A stretch of DNA of 13,334 nucleotides, from NCBI GenBank assembly GCA_034110565.1, contig JAWUYY010000026.1:1-13334 (forward strand), read 5' to 3'. The notes beneath the pieces were generated by a model. That model had not been told where the DNA came from, did no database searches, and saw only the letters and a list, made by a program, of their open reading frames with translations. A program made the translations under genes and the position numbers. Below are positions 7,304-13,166 of the stretch, piece after piece; the first letter of the stretch is position 1; every line of letters starts with the position of its first letter. The DNA comes from Bermanella sp034110565. Its GTDB lineage: Bacteria; Pseudomonadota; Gammaproteobacteria; Pseudomonadales; Oceanobacteraceae.

Positions 7304-7352
7304 TAGACATAAAAAAACCGCAAGTATCACTACCTGCGGTTTTTTATGTCTA
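7304..7352 (+). terminator. Bidirectional rho-independent terminator between cobO and serA
   Basis: A long inverted repeat pairs TAGACATAAAAAAACCGCA (7304-7322) with TGCGGTTTTTTATGTCTA (7335-7352), with one extra A on the left arm and a 12-base loop. The GC core (ACCGCA/TGCGGT) has T runs on both strands, so it can end the B12 operon on the plus strand and serA on the minus strand. Confidence 0.9.
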
Positions 7353-7391
7353 GCATCTGGTATTGCTACCAGACGAAAGCATTACTGCTGA

Positions 7392-8621
7392 TTAGTAAAG
7401 AATACGAGCACGGATAGTGCCTTCAACTTCTAATACTTTTTCAAGGGCTAGTTCGCCAGCAGACGTATCAACGTCAATAACAACATAGCCGATGTCAGCT
7501 GTAGTGCGTAAGAACTGACCAAGAATGTTGATATTGTTTTCAGCAAAGATGGTGTTAATTTTATTCAATACACCCGGTACGTTTTTGTGGATGTGAAGAA
7601 TACGGTGGAAATCACCATGTTGAGGTAATGCAACTTCAGGGAAGTTAACCGCAGATAACGTCGCACCAGTGTCAGAGTAGGTGGCAATTTTTTCGCCTAC
7701 TTCTTTACCAATATTAGCTTGGGCTTCTTGGGTTGAACCACCAATGTGAGGAGTAAGAATGACATTGTCTAGGCCGCGCAGCTCAGACATGAACTCGTCG
7801 TCGTTACCTTTAGGCTCTTTAGGGAAAACGTCAATGGCTGCGCCGCCAAGATGACCACTTTTAAGTGCAGCAGCCAATGCAGGGATATCCACAACCGTAC
7901 CACGAGCAGCGTTAATGAATAGACCGCCTTTTTTCATCTTGGCGAATTCTTCAGCGCCCATCATATCTTTGGTGTCGCCAGTTTCTGGCACATGTAAAGA
8001 AACGATGTCAGACATAGCCAATAGCTCGTCCATGGTTTCAACTTGAGTCGCGTTACCTAAAGGCAGCTTGGTGATGACGTCATAGAAGTGAACCTTCATG
8101 CCAAGGCCTTCAGCTAAAACAGATAGCTGTGTACCTATGCTGCCGTAACCCACAATACCTAAGCTTTTGCCACGAATCTCGTAGCTACCCACGGCAGACT
8201 TGATCCAGCCACCACGGTGACAGGCGGCGCTTTTCTCAGGGATGCCACGCAGCATCAAGATAGCCTCACCTAGTACCAATTCAGCCACTGAGCGGGTGTT
8301 AGAGTAAGGCGCATTAAATACAGGAATACCACGTTTAGCAGCGGCTGTTAGATCCACTTGGTTGGTTCCGATGCAGAAGCAACCCACACCGATTAATTTA
8401 TCAGCGACAGCGAATACATCTTCTGTTAATTGAGTGCGCGAGCGGATGCCGACAAAGTGTGCGTCTTTGATTTTTTCTTTAAGAGCGTCGCCAGTTAGGG
8501 CTGTTTTAACGTATTCTATATTGGTGTAGCCAGCCGAATGCAAGGTGTCTAGGGCCGTTTGATGTACGCCTTCTAGTAACAGAATGCGAATTTTGCTTTT
8601 ATCTAAAGATGTATCTCTCAT
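7392..8621 (-). CDS. serA: D-3-phosphoglycerate dehydrogenase SerA
   Basis: This is a 409-residue cytoplasmic enzyme, the same size class as E. coli SerA (410), catalysing the first step of serine synthesis: 3-phosphoglycerate to 3-phosphohydroxypyruvate with NAD+. The nucleotide-binding Rossmann motif is GIVGYGSIG (155-163). The catalytic triad is R240 (NAARG), E269 (FPKEP) and H292 (TPHIGGST). The substrate-loop segment is GCFCIGTNQVDL (80-91). A C-terminal ACT domain (about 335-409) is where serine feedback inhibition acts in E. coli-type SerA. The start ATG is preceded by TAAGG about 8 bases upstream. SerA-type enzymes also reduce 2-oxoglutarate to D-2-hydroxyglutarate, which explains the divergent neighbour. 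Confidence 0.97.
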   Translation of the reverse strand: MRDTSLDKSKIRILLLEGVHQTALDTLHSAGYTNIEYVKTALTGDALKEKIKDAHFVGIRSRTQLTEDVFAVADKLIGVGCFCIGTNQVDLTAAAKRGIPVFNAPYSNTRSVAELVLGEAILMLRGIPEKSAACHRGGWIKSAVGSYEIRGKSLGIVGYGSIGTQLSVLAEGLGMKVHFYDVITKLPLGNATQVETMDELLAMSDIVSLHVPETGDTKDMMGAEEFAKMKKGGLFINAARGTVVDIPALAAALKSGHLGGAAIDVFPKEPKGNDDEFMSELRGLDNVILTPHIGGSTQEAQANIGKEVGEKIATYSDTGATLSAVNFPEVALPQHGDFHRILHIHKNVPGVLNKINTIFAENNINILGQFLRTTADIGYVVIDVDTSAGELALEKVLEVEGTIRARILY

Positions 8622-8663
8622 GGTCTGAGCCTTATTAACGGTAAAGCGTTTTATGGCGGCCGA

Positions 8664-8701
8664 ATACGGGTCTTATTTGGCTTATGAAGCCTGGCCCGTA
8701 T
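8664..8701 (-). promoter_or_regulatory. Nested inverted repeat in the serA leader
   Basis: The outer arms ATACGGG (8664-8670) and CCCGTAT (8695-8701) are perfectly complementary, and inside them GGCTT (8679-8683) and AAGCC (8687-8691) pair around a 3-base loop. Read on the minus strand, the structure lies 43 bases upstream of the serA ATG. It could be a leader RNA hairpin with an internal loop, or a protein-binding site. There is no adjacent T run, so it is unlikely to be a terminator. Confidence 0.45.
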
Positions 8702-8771
8702 GGGGCGAGTAAAACTTAAGTCATCAAATTTAGGCGCGTATGGTATCATAATCCCCTTTGAATGAAGCCCC

Positions 8772-8832
8772 AGCGGCACGGAAATGTATGCAACAACTGT
8801 TGCAAATGGCTCATATAGCCAGACATGCCGCT
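8772..8832 (+). promoter_or_regulatory. Three-stem inverted-repeat structure upstream of the D-2-hydroxyglutarate dehydrogenase
   Basis: Three nested pairings are visible: P1 AGCGGCA (8772-8778) with TGCCGCT (8826-8832), P2 TGCAACA (8789-8795) with TGTTGCA (8798-8804), and P3 TGGCT (8807-8811) with AGCCA (8817-8821). As RNA this is a three-way junction ending 27 bases before the ATG at 8860. As DNA, P2 alone is a 16-bp perfect dyad with a 2-base centre, typical of a dimeric repressor operator. No convincing promoter hexamer pair was found; a CATAAT at 8747-8752 could be a -10 box. Confidence 0.45.
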
Positions 8833-8859
8833 TTTGGAATTGTATTTTAGGGTAACCAC

Positions 8860-10254
8860 ATGAGCCAAACCGCCATCATCACACGTCTACAAGCCATTGT
8901 AGGTGACGATAAAGTCAAAACAGACGCAGACAGTTTAGAGACCTTCGGTAAAGACTGGACTAAGATCTTCGCCCCTAAACCGCTTGCTATTACCTTCCCA
9001 AAAACCACAGAGCAAGTGGCTGACATTATAAAAGCCGCCAACGAATTAGACTTTGCTATCGTGCCATCTGGCGGTCGTACAGGCCTAAGTGCGGGCGCAG
9101 TGGCGGCTAATGGTGAAGTAGTGGTGGCTCTTGATCACATGAACACCATTAGTGATTTCAACATGACTGACCGCACCGTGCGTTGTGGCGCGGGTGTGAT
9201 CACCGAGCAATTACAAGACTACGCCCAAGAGCAAGGGTTGTATTATCCAGTGGATTTCGCATCCGCAGGCTCTAGCCAAATTGGTGGCAACATAGGTACC
9301 AATGCTGGCGGAATTAAAGTCATCAAATACGGCATGACCCGTGATTGGGTGGCCGGCTTAAAAGTCGTAACCGGTAAAGGTGATATTCTTGAGTTAAACA
9401 AAGACCTCGTGAAAAACAACACAGGTTACGACTTGCGCCAATTATTCATTGGCGGTGAAGGCACGCTGGGCATTGTGACCGAAGCCACCATGCGCTTAAC
9501 CCGTACGCCTAAAAACTTAAATGTATTGGTATTAGGTGTGCCTGAGTTAGACGCCATTATGAACGTGTTGCACGCCTACCAAGGCAAGATGGATTTAACC
9601 GCGTTTGAGTTTTTCTCCCACAAAGCCATGAGTAAAGTGGTTGCCCGTGGAGACGTACCAGCCCCATTTGAAACAGAAGCCGAGTACTACGCGTTAATCG
9701 AATTTGAAGCCCTAAGCGATGCCGATATGGACAACGCCATGGAATTGTTCGAACACTGCATGGAAGAAGGCTGGGTATTGGACGGTGTGATCTCTCAAAG
9801 CGAAACCCAAGCGAAAAACCTATGGCGCTTGCGTGAAGATATTTCTGAAACCATCGCAGAATGGACACCTTATAAAAACGACATCTCAGTTGTGGTGTCT
9901 AAAGTGCCACCTTTCTTAACTGAGATCGAAGAAGTGGTAAACAAAGAATACCCTGACTTTGAAATCATCTGGTTCGGTCACATTGGTGACGGTAACTTAC
10001 ACTTAAATATTCTAAAGCCTGATGCATTAGCCAAAGAAGAATTCTTTGAAAAATGCGCAAAAGTAAGTACTTGGGTATTTGAGATTGTTGAAAAATATCA
10101 GGGTTCAGTATCTGCTGAACACGGTGTGGGTATGACTAAAAAACCTTACCTGCAATATACTCGTAGCGCAGTTGAAATCGACTACATGCGTGCCATGAAA
10201 GCAGTGTTTGATCCAAAGAATGTAATGAACCCAGGCAAAATAATAGACGCTTAA
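8860..10254 (+). CDS. FAD-dependent D-2-hydroxyglutarate dehydrogenase (GlcD-like FAD-binding oxidase)
   Basis: This is a 464-residue flavoprotein of the FAD_binding_4 / FAD-oxidase C-terminal family (GlcD, D-lactate dehydrogenase, D2HGDH). FAD-binding signatures are VPSGGRTGLSAGA (68-80) and GSSQIGGNIGTNAGG, with GGEGTLGIVTEATM closing the FAD domain. The C-terminal domain carries HIGDGNLHLN (374-383), whose His pair is the usual metal/substrate site, and SAEHGVG (E420, H421) followed by a NVMNPGKI end. The divergent serA partner strongly suggests D-2-hydroxyglutarate as substrate: serA and D2HGDH are coupled in Pseudomonas, where the dehydrogenase oxidises the D-2-hydroxyglutarate made by SerA and passes electrons onward. 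Glycolate or D-lactate oxidation is the main alternative. The start ATG follows AGGGT about 6 bases upstream. Codon use here is richer in C and G than in the B12 operon. Confidence 0.88.
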   Translation: MSQTAIITRLQAIVGDDKVKTDADSLETFGKDWTKIFAPKPLAITFPKTTEQVADIIKAANELDFAIVPSGGRTGLSAGAVAANGEVVVALDHMNTISDFNMTDRTVRCGAGVITEQLQDYAQEQGLYYPVDFASAGSSQIGGNIGTNAGGIKVIKYGMTRDWVAGLKVVTGKGDILELNKDLVKNNTGYDLRQLFIGGEGTLGIVTEATMRLTRTPKNLNVLVLGVPELDAIMNVLHAYQGKMDLTAFEFFSHKAMSKVVARGDVPAPFETEAEYYALIEFEALSDADMDNAMELFEHCMEEGWVLDGVISQSETQAKNLWRLREDISETIAEWTPYKNDISVVVSKVPPFLTEIEEVVNKEYPDFEIIWFGHIGDGNLHLNILKPDALAKEEFFEKCAKVSTWVFEIVEKYQGSVSAEHGVGMTKKPYLQYTRSAVEIDYMRAMKAVFDPKNVMNPGKIIDA

Positions 10255-10271
10255 TAGATCTTTATTATTAG

Positions 10272-10297
10272 TAGGAGTCGAGCTATCTCGACTCCTA
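10272..10297. repeat. REP-like GC-rich hairpin after the dehydrogenase gene
   Basis: A perfect 11-bp stem pairs TAGGAGTCGAG (10272-10282) with CTCGACTCCTA (10287-10297) around CTAT. Its opening GTAGGAG followed by a palindrome resembles Pseudomonas-type REP sequences. No T run follows on the plus strand, so it is not a classical intrinsic terminator, although it may still stop or stabilise the transcript end 18 bases after the stop codon. Confidence 0.5.
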
Positions 10298-10315
10298 GAT
10301 CCCATTTTACTTGTT

Positions 10316-10347
10316 GGGCGTCAGACGTCCGACCTTTGACGTCAGAC
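10316..10347 (+). promoter_or_regulatory. Overlapping alternative hairpins directly before the FAH-family gene
   Basis: The short hairpin GGGCGT-cag-ACGTCC (10316-10330) overlaps a longer one, GTCAGACGTC (10320-10329) with GACGTCAGAC (10338-10347), which has 9 of 10 bases paired. The two cannot form together. The same stretch contains the direct repeat CGTCAGAC at 10319 and 10340, 21 bases apart (two helical turns). The ATG at 10355 has no visible Shine-Dalgarno, and the longer stem ends 7 bases before it. Confidence 0.4.
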
Positions 10348-10354
10348 TTCTTAT

Positions 10355-11014
10355 ATGTTTCAACATAAAACCTTTCAAAATAAACCTCTCGATTTACCTT
10401 TAGGTAAAGTTGTTTGCGTCGGCCGAAATTACGCCGAACACGCCAAAGAGCTAGGTAATGAAATTCCCGATGCACCTATTTTATTTATAAAACCAGCCTC
10501 CTCTGTGGTTGCATTAGAAGCAGGCTTTTCAATTCCCCAAGACAAGGGTAGTGTGCATCACGAAGCTGAAATCGCTCTGCTTATTAATAAAGAAGCTAAA
10601 AGCGTTTCGTCTCAAGACGCATGGGATTATGTGAGTCATGCGACTGTCGCGTTGGACTTAACCTTGCGCGATGTACAAAGTAAGTTGAAAGAAAAATCTC
10701 ATCCGTGGGAAATCGCCAAAGGCTTCGACGGCGCTTGTCCGCTAGGTAAGTGGGTTTCAATCGCTGAATTATCTAACAAAGACAATATCGCCATAGAGCT
10801 CATTAAAAACGGTGAGCAAAAACAAATTGGCGATAGCACACAGATGATAACATCCATCCCAGATTTGATTGCTTACATGAGCGCTATATTTACTCTGCAA
10901 CCAGGTGATGTGATCTTAACGGGCACACCAGCTGGTGTTGGGCCGTTAGAACGTGGCGATCAGTTAAAAGCGGTTTTGGATCATCAATTTAGTTTTGAAT
11001 CAGAAGTCCGCTAG
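10355..11014 (+). CDS. Fumarylacetoacetate hydrolase family protein, YcgM/acylpyruvase-like
   Basis: This is a 219-residue cytoplasmic protein of the FAH family, the same length as E. coli YcgM and alike from the first residues (MFQHKTFQNKPLDLPLGKVVCVGRNY), which supports this start. Metal ligands expected for the fold are present: E70 and E72 in VHHEAEIALLI, and D101 in VALDLTLRDVQ. PWEIAKGFDGACPLG and the C-terminal GDVILTGTPAGVGPL are also typical. Characterised relatives hydrolyse C-C bonds of acylpyruvates or decarboxylate oxaloacetate; which reaction applies here cannot be told. It is co-oriented with the dehydrogenase gene 100 bp upstream and could be read through from it, but the intervening hairpins may separate them. 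Confidence 0.88.
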   Translation: MFQHKTFQNKPLDLPLGKVVCVGRNYAEHAKELGNEIPDAPILFIKPASSVVALEAGFSIPQDKGSVHHEAEIALLINKEAKSVSSQDAWDYVSHATVALDLTLRDVQSKLKEKSHPWEIAKGFDGACPLGKWVSIAELSNKDNIAIELIKNGEQKQIGDSTQMITSIPDLIAYMSAIFTLQPGDVILTGTPAGVGPLERGDQLKAVLDHQFSFESEVR

Positions 11015-11034
11015 GAGGGCGCTCGCGCGCGACC
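11015..11034. repeat. GC-rich REP-like hairpin between the FAH-family gene and the small membrane protein
   Basis: The sequence directly after the stop codon reads TAGGAGG followed by GCGCTCGCGCGCGACC and includes the perfect palindrome TCGCGCGCGA (11023-11032). Its TAGGAG head plus GC hairpin recalls the element at 10272. It also separates an AGGAGG Shine-Dalgarno-like block (11013-11018) from the next ATG by 22 bases; folding of the hairpin could bring the two closer. Confidence 0.35.
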
Positions 11035-11040
11035 AAAAAT

Positions 11041-11229
11041 ATGGAACTACTCAACTGGTTTAAAAAACCGCTTAAATGGTGGATAGGTTTAACCCTGATT
11101 GTATTGGGCACCATACTTATGCGCCAAGTGTACACATGGGAATGGGCGCAAGCGGTAGGTGGCGGTGTCGTGTTTGTGGGAATCGTGATGGTGTTGGCGT
11201 TTGGACGGGTCAAAGATGTTTCGTCTTAA
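11041..11229 (+). CDS. Small two-helix membrane protein
   Basis: This is a 62-residue protein of unrecognised family. The N-terminus is amphipathic and aromatic (ELLNWFKKPLKWW). Two hydrophobic helices follow: about 14-28 (WIGLTLIVLGTILMR) and about 36-54, which contains GGGVVFVGIVMVLAFG. The tail is short and polar (RVKDVSS). The positive residues before helix 1 and the polar linker fit a hairpin in the inner membrane. It starts 26 bases after the stop of the FAH-family gene and a terminator follows it, so it is probably the last gene of that transcript. Coding status is supported by the coherent membrane pattern and position, not by homology. Confidence 0.65.
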   Translation: MELLNWFKKPLKWWIGLTLIVLGTILMRQVYTWEWAQAVGGGVVFVGIVMVLAFGRVKDVSS

Positions 11230-11266
11230 TTAGGCTTTAGATCCAATACTTATTAAGAGCAGTAAT

Positions 11267-11302
11267 AAAAACCATTATTTATTTTTAGATAGTGGTTTTT
11301 TT
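11267..11302 (+). terminator. Rho-independent terminator after the small membrane protein
   Basis: AAAAACCATTA (11267-11277) pairs with TAGTGGTTTTT (11290-11300) with a single G-T wobble and a 12-base loop, and is followed by more T residues. It marks the downstream end of the transcription unit containing the FAH-family gene and the 62-residue membrane protein. Confidence 0.75.
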
Positions 11303-11327
11303 ATATATGGTTTTGATTTGCTCGTAT

Positions 11328-11369
11328 ACGGACTAGGAAGATTTTCTTAGTATGAGTGTCTTGTTTGGT
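11328..11369. repeat. Repeat L, copy 1 (42 bp, perfect match to 12907-12948)
   Basis: All 42 bases are identical to copy 2, beginning ACGGACTAGGAAG and ending GAGTGTCTTGTTTGGT. Inside lies a hairpin CTAGGAA-gatt-TTCTTAG (one G-T wobble). Its inner end TGAGTGTCTTGTT is the inverted complement, with one mismatch, of the start of repeat R (AATAAGACACTCA). Confidence 0.85.
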
Positions 11370-11417
11370 TATTTTAAGGGATCCTCGCGATCCGATTAAA
11401 GATAAATAGGATTAGAA

Positions 11418-11651
11418 ATGGAACACACAGTAAAAAAATCTGATGCGATAGAGCTATGTAAAAAAATTGCTAACGATTATGATGGCTGGGAATTTATTAG
11501 TGAAAATTTCAAAAACAAGAAACTGAAACATACTGATGTTTTATTACATCTAGGACTTAGTGTATCTGCTGGGAGAGGATCAATCGAACCATCGGTAAGA
11601 GTTTTAAATAAAAAAATGAAATTTAATAAGACACTCACTTTTATAAACTGA
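11418..11651 (+). CDS. 77-residue ORF of unknown function between repeats L and R
   Basis: The frame starts at ATG 11418 with a good Shine-Dalgarno AGGA (11408-11411) 6 bases upstream. The product is charged and soluble (KKSDAIELCKKIANDYDGW..., then FKNKKLKHTDVLLHLGLSVS), with no signal peptide or membrane segment, and I do not recognise a family. The last eight residues (NKTLTFIN) and the stop are encoded by repeat R, whose first copy begins exactly there at 11625. The natural C-terminus has therefore probably been replaced or truncated by the repeat, or the ORF is cargo of an L-R bounded unit. Its AT-rich composition matches the accessory region. It may be expressed, but could be a gene fragment. 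Confidence 0.45.
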   Translation: MEHTVKKSDAIELCKKIANDYDGWEFISENFKNKKLKHTDVLLHLGLSVSAGRGSIEPSVRVLNKKMKFNKTLTFIN

Positions 11652-11778
11652 CAAGTCTTAAGTGCCTGTATTTCGAAATTCAAAATAAATTACAGTGTTT
11701 TAGTGATTAAATTGAAGCTTTAAAATTGGATTGCCTATTTAAAGGCATTGAAGTCAAAACTCAGGCGTGACGATATCC
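11625..11778. repeat. Repeat R, copy 1 (~154 bp, about 85% identical to 13007-13159)
   Basis: Aligned by eye with copy 2 from AATAAGACACTCAC through to GATATCC, it shows scattered substitutions and a few small gaps. The first ~57 bases are best conserved and the last ~25 least. It carries a small hairpin TGCCT-attta a-AGGCA (11730s to 11740s) whose stem is kept in both copies. It ends 38 bp before the stop of the minus-strand transposase gene. Confidence 0.85.
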
Positions 11779-11816
11779 ACATTGAAGTGTGATTAGCAGA
11801 TTAAAAGGCTTTAACG

Positions 11817-12812
11817 TTAAGAAAGTAACGCTTGGCAGTTTTTAATACTAGGCCGTCGTTTTCGATCAAGAATCGTAATGGCCTTATCTAAGGCAGTGGG
11901 TGATCCCACTAAATCTTTAAAACTAGCTTCAAACGAAACTGTTAGTTTTAGCCAGTTATCTTGCTCGATGCCTAGCCGCTGTAATATTGGTGGTAGAGCA
12001 TCTGAAATTGCACCCCGCTTATCATCACGTAGTACACGTCCTGTCAGTTCAACTAATTCTAAATAGTCTGTTAATTTAAAGGGTAAGCCGTCAGGCATAT
12101 TGTCTTTAGGGTTACCTGCAAATGCCATTAATAGTTTTACTTGCTGGTTCGGGTGGTTAGCTGAATGAGCAGTCTTTGCTTTTTCTGCTCGTTGTTTAAT
12201 CGATGTAAAATCAGACGACTCAGGAGTTTTGGCCATATAAGCCCTTACAGGGTTTAAGTCTACATAGGCTAAGCAAGCGGCTAAGGCTTTTTCATCAAGC
12301 AAGGCTTGAGATTTAAAACGCCCCTCCCAAAATCGGCCTGTGCAATTATCTTCATAATTGGCTTGACGAGAAATAAATTCGTTCAAGCGTCGCATAAACC
12401 AACTAATATCCATTAGGCGCTCGCGCCAAATTTCAACATATTCGGCTAGTTTATCCTGCTCAGCCTTACTTAATGTTATTCCTGTGCGAAAACGTTGGCT
12501 TAGAGCATTCCCTTTGTATAGCTGATGCCAGCGTTCGATCACTTCTTCAAATAATAAGTTATCAGCCGTCTTTTTATTTATGTGCAAAACCACATGATAG
12601 TGATTCGACATAATGGCATAGGCGGCGACATCAATTGTGAATACTTGTGCTTGTTTAAGTAATTCATTCTCAAGCCAACTACGTCGATGCTCATAGCTTT
12701 CATTGGTATTGAAATCTATACCACATAAATAAGCTTTACGTACGCATCTTGATACGCAGTGGTAGTAAGGCGTAGCTTCTAGGCAAACTTGCTCTTTTCT
12801 TGGCTTAGGCAG
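11817..12812 (-). CDS. REP-associated-type HUH (Y1) transposase, probable CTG start
   Basis: This is a 331-residue single-strand HUH transposase of the IS200-like/RAYT group, which nicks and joins DNA at hairpins. The HUH motif lies in IMSNHYHVVLHI (H71, H73). RFWEGRFKSQALL and AYVDLNPVRAYMA carry the likely nucleophilic tyrosine (the Y of AYVDLNPVRA). The N-terminal PKPRKEQVCLEATPYYHCVS segment, continuing RCVRKAYLCG, is characteristic of the group and is encoded only if translation begins upstream of the first in-frame ATG (12611). The frame is open to 12812, and an AAGGAG Shine-Dalgarno (12824-12819) sits 6 bases before CTG 12812-12810, exactly where relatives have Met before Pro. No ATG, GTG or TTG is available there. 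A start at 12611 would remove the first 67 residues, leaving the HUH motif at the extreme N-terminus. A C-terminal ~90-residue extension follows the catalytic domain. It is flanked by the L/R repeats. Confidence 0.88.
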   Translation of the reverse strand: MPKPRKEQVCLEATPYYHCVSRCVRKAYLCGIDFNTNESYEHRRSWLENELLKQAQVFTIDVAAYAIMSNHYHVVLHINKKTADNLLFEEVIERWHQLYKGNALSQRFRTGITLSKAEQDKLAEYVEIWRERLMDISWFMRRLNEFISRQANYEDNCTGRFWEGRFKSQALLDEKALAACLAYVDLNPVRAYMAKTPESSDFTSIKQRAEKAKTAHSANHPNQQVKLLMAFAGNPKDNMPDGLPFKLTDYLELVELTGRVLRDDKRGAISDALPPILQRLGIEQDNWLKLTVSFEASFKDLVGSPTALDKAITILDRKRRPSIKNCQALLS

Positions 12813-12906
12813 GACGATCTCCTTTGATTAGATCATCAGTTGCGAGCCAAAATTTTTAAATACGAAAAAAGTGTTAAATGGAGGGTAGGGGATGATTTAG
12901 ACATAG

Positions 12907-12948
12907 ACGGACTAGGAAGATTTTCTTAGTATGAGTGTCTTGTTTGGT
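12907..12948. repeat. Repeat L, copy 2 (42 bp)
   Basis: It is identical to 11328-11369 over all 42 bases and lies 94 bp upstream of the transposase start. Only 58 bp separate it from repeat R copy 2, compared with 255 bp in the first module. The L copies are perfect while the R copies differ by about 15%, which suggests recent conversion or selection on L. Confidence 0.85.
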
Positions 12949-13006
12949 AAAATAATTGAGTATTATAAAATAGAGTTGTAGTAGTTCGAAGTGACTGCCT
13001 AGCATA

Positions 13007-13159
13007 AATAAGACACTCACTATTATAAACTGACACGTCTTAAGTGCCTGTATTCCGAAATTAAAAATAATTTTGAGTGTTTAATGATTAAATTGAGGTT
13101 TTAAAATTAGATTGCCTAATTAAAGGCATTGAGATCTAAATCACAACGTGGTGATATCC
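13007..13159. repeat. Repeat R, copy 2 (~153 bp)
   Basis: This is the counterpart of 11625-11778 and ends 7 bases before the stop of the minus-strand partial gene. It keeps the AATAAGACACTCA inner end, which is inversely complementary to the inner end of L, and the TGCCT...AGGCA stem. No ORF links L and R in this module, so 12813-13166 as a whole holds only the two repeats and the AT-rich 58-bp linker. Confidence 0.85.
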
Positions 13160-13166
13160 GCTGATT

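Noticed and set aside
9557..9868. 103-residue minus-strand frame inside the dehydrogenase gene
   Set aside because: It is antisense to a well-conserved flavoprotein coding region, has an arginine/serine-rich shadow composition and no start signals.
10251..10475. Minus-strand frame across the intergenic region before the FAH-family gene
   Set aside because: It crosses the hairpins and the conserved N-terminal coding region of the opposite-strand gene, with no ribosome-binding site and no recognisable protein features.
11328..13159. Integron attC sites or a CRISPR array as the explanation for the repeats
   Set aside because: There are only two copies of each repeat, no regular spacers, no integrase or Cas gene in view, and the ends do not match the GTTRRRY/RYYYAAC core sites.
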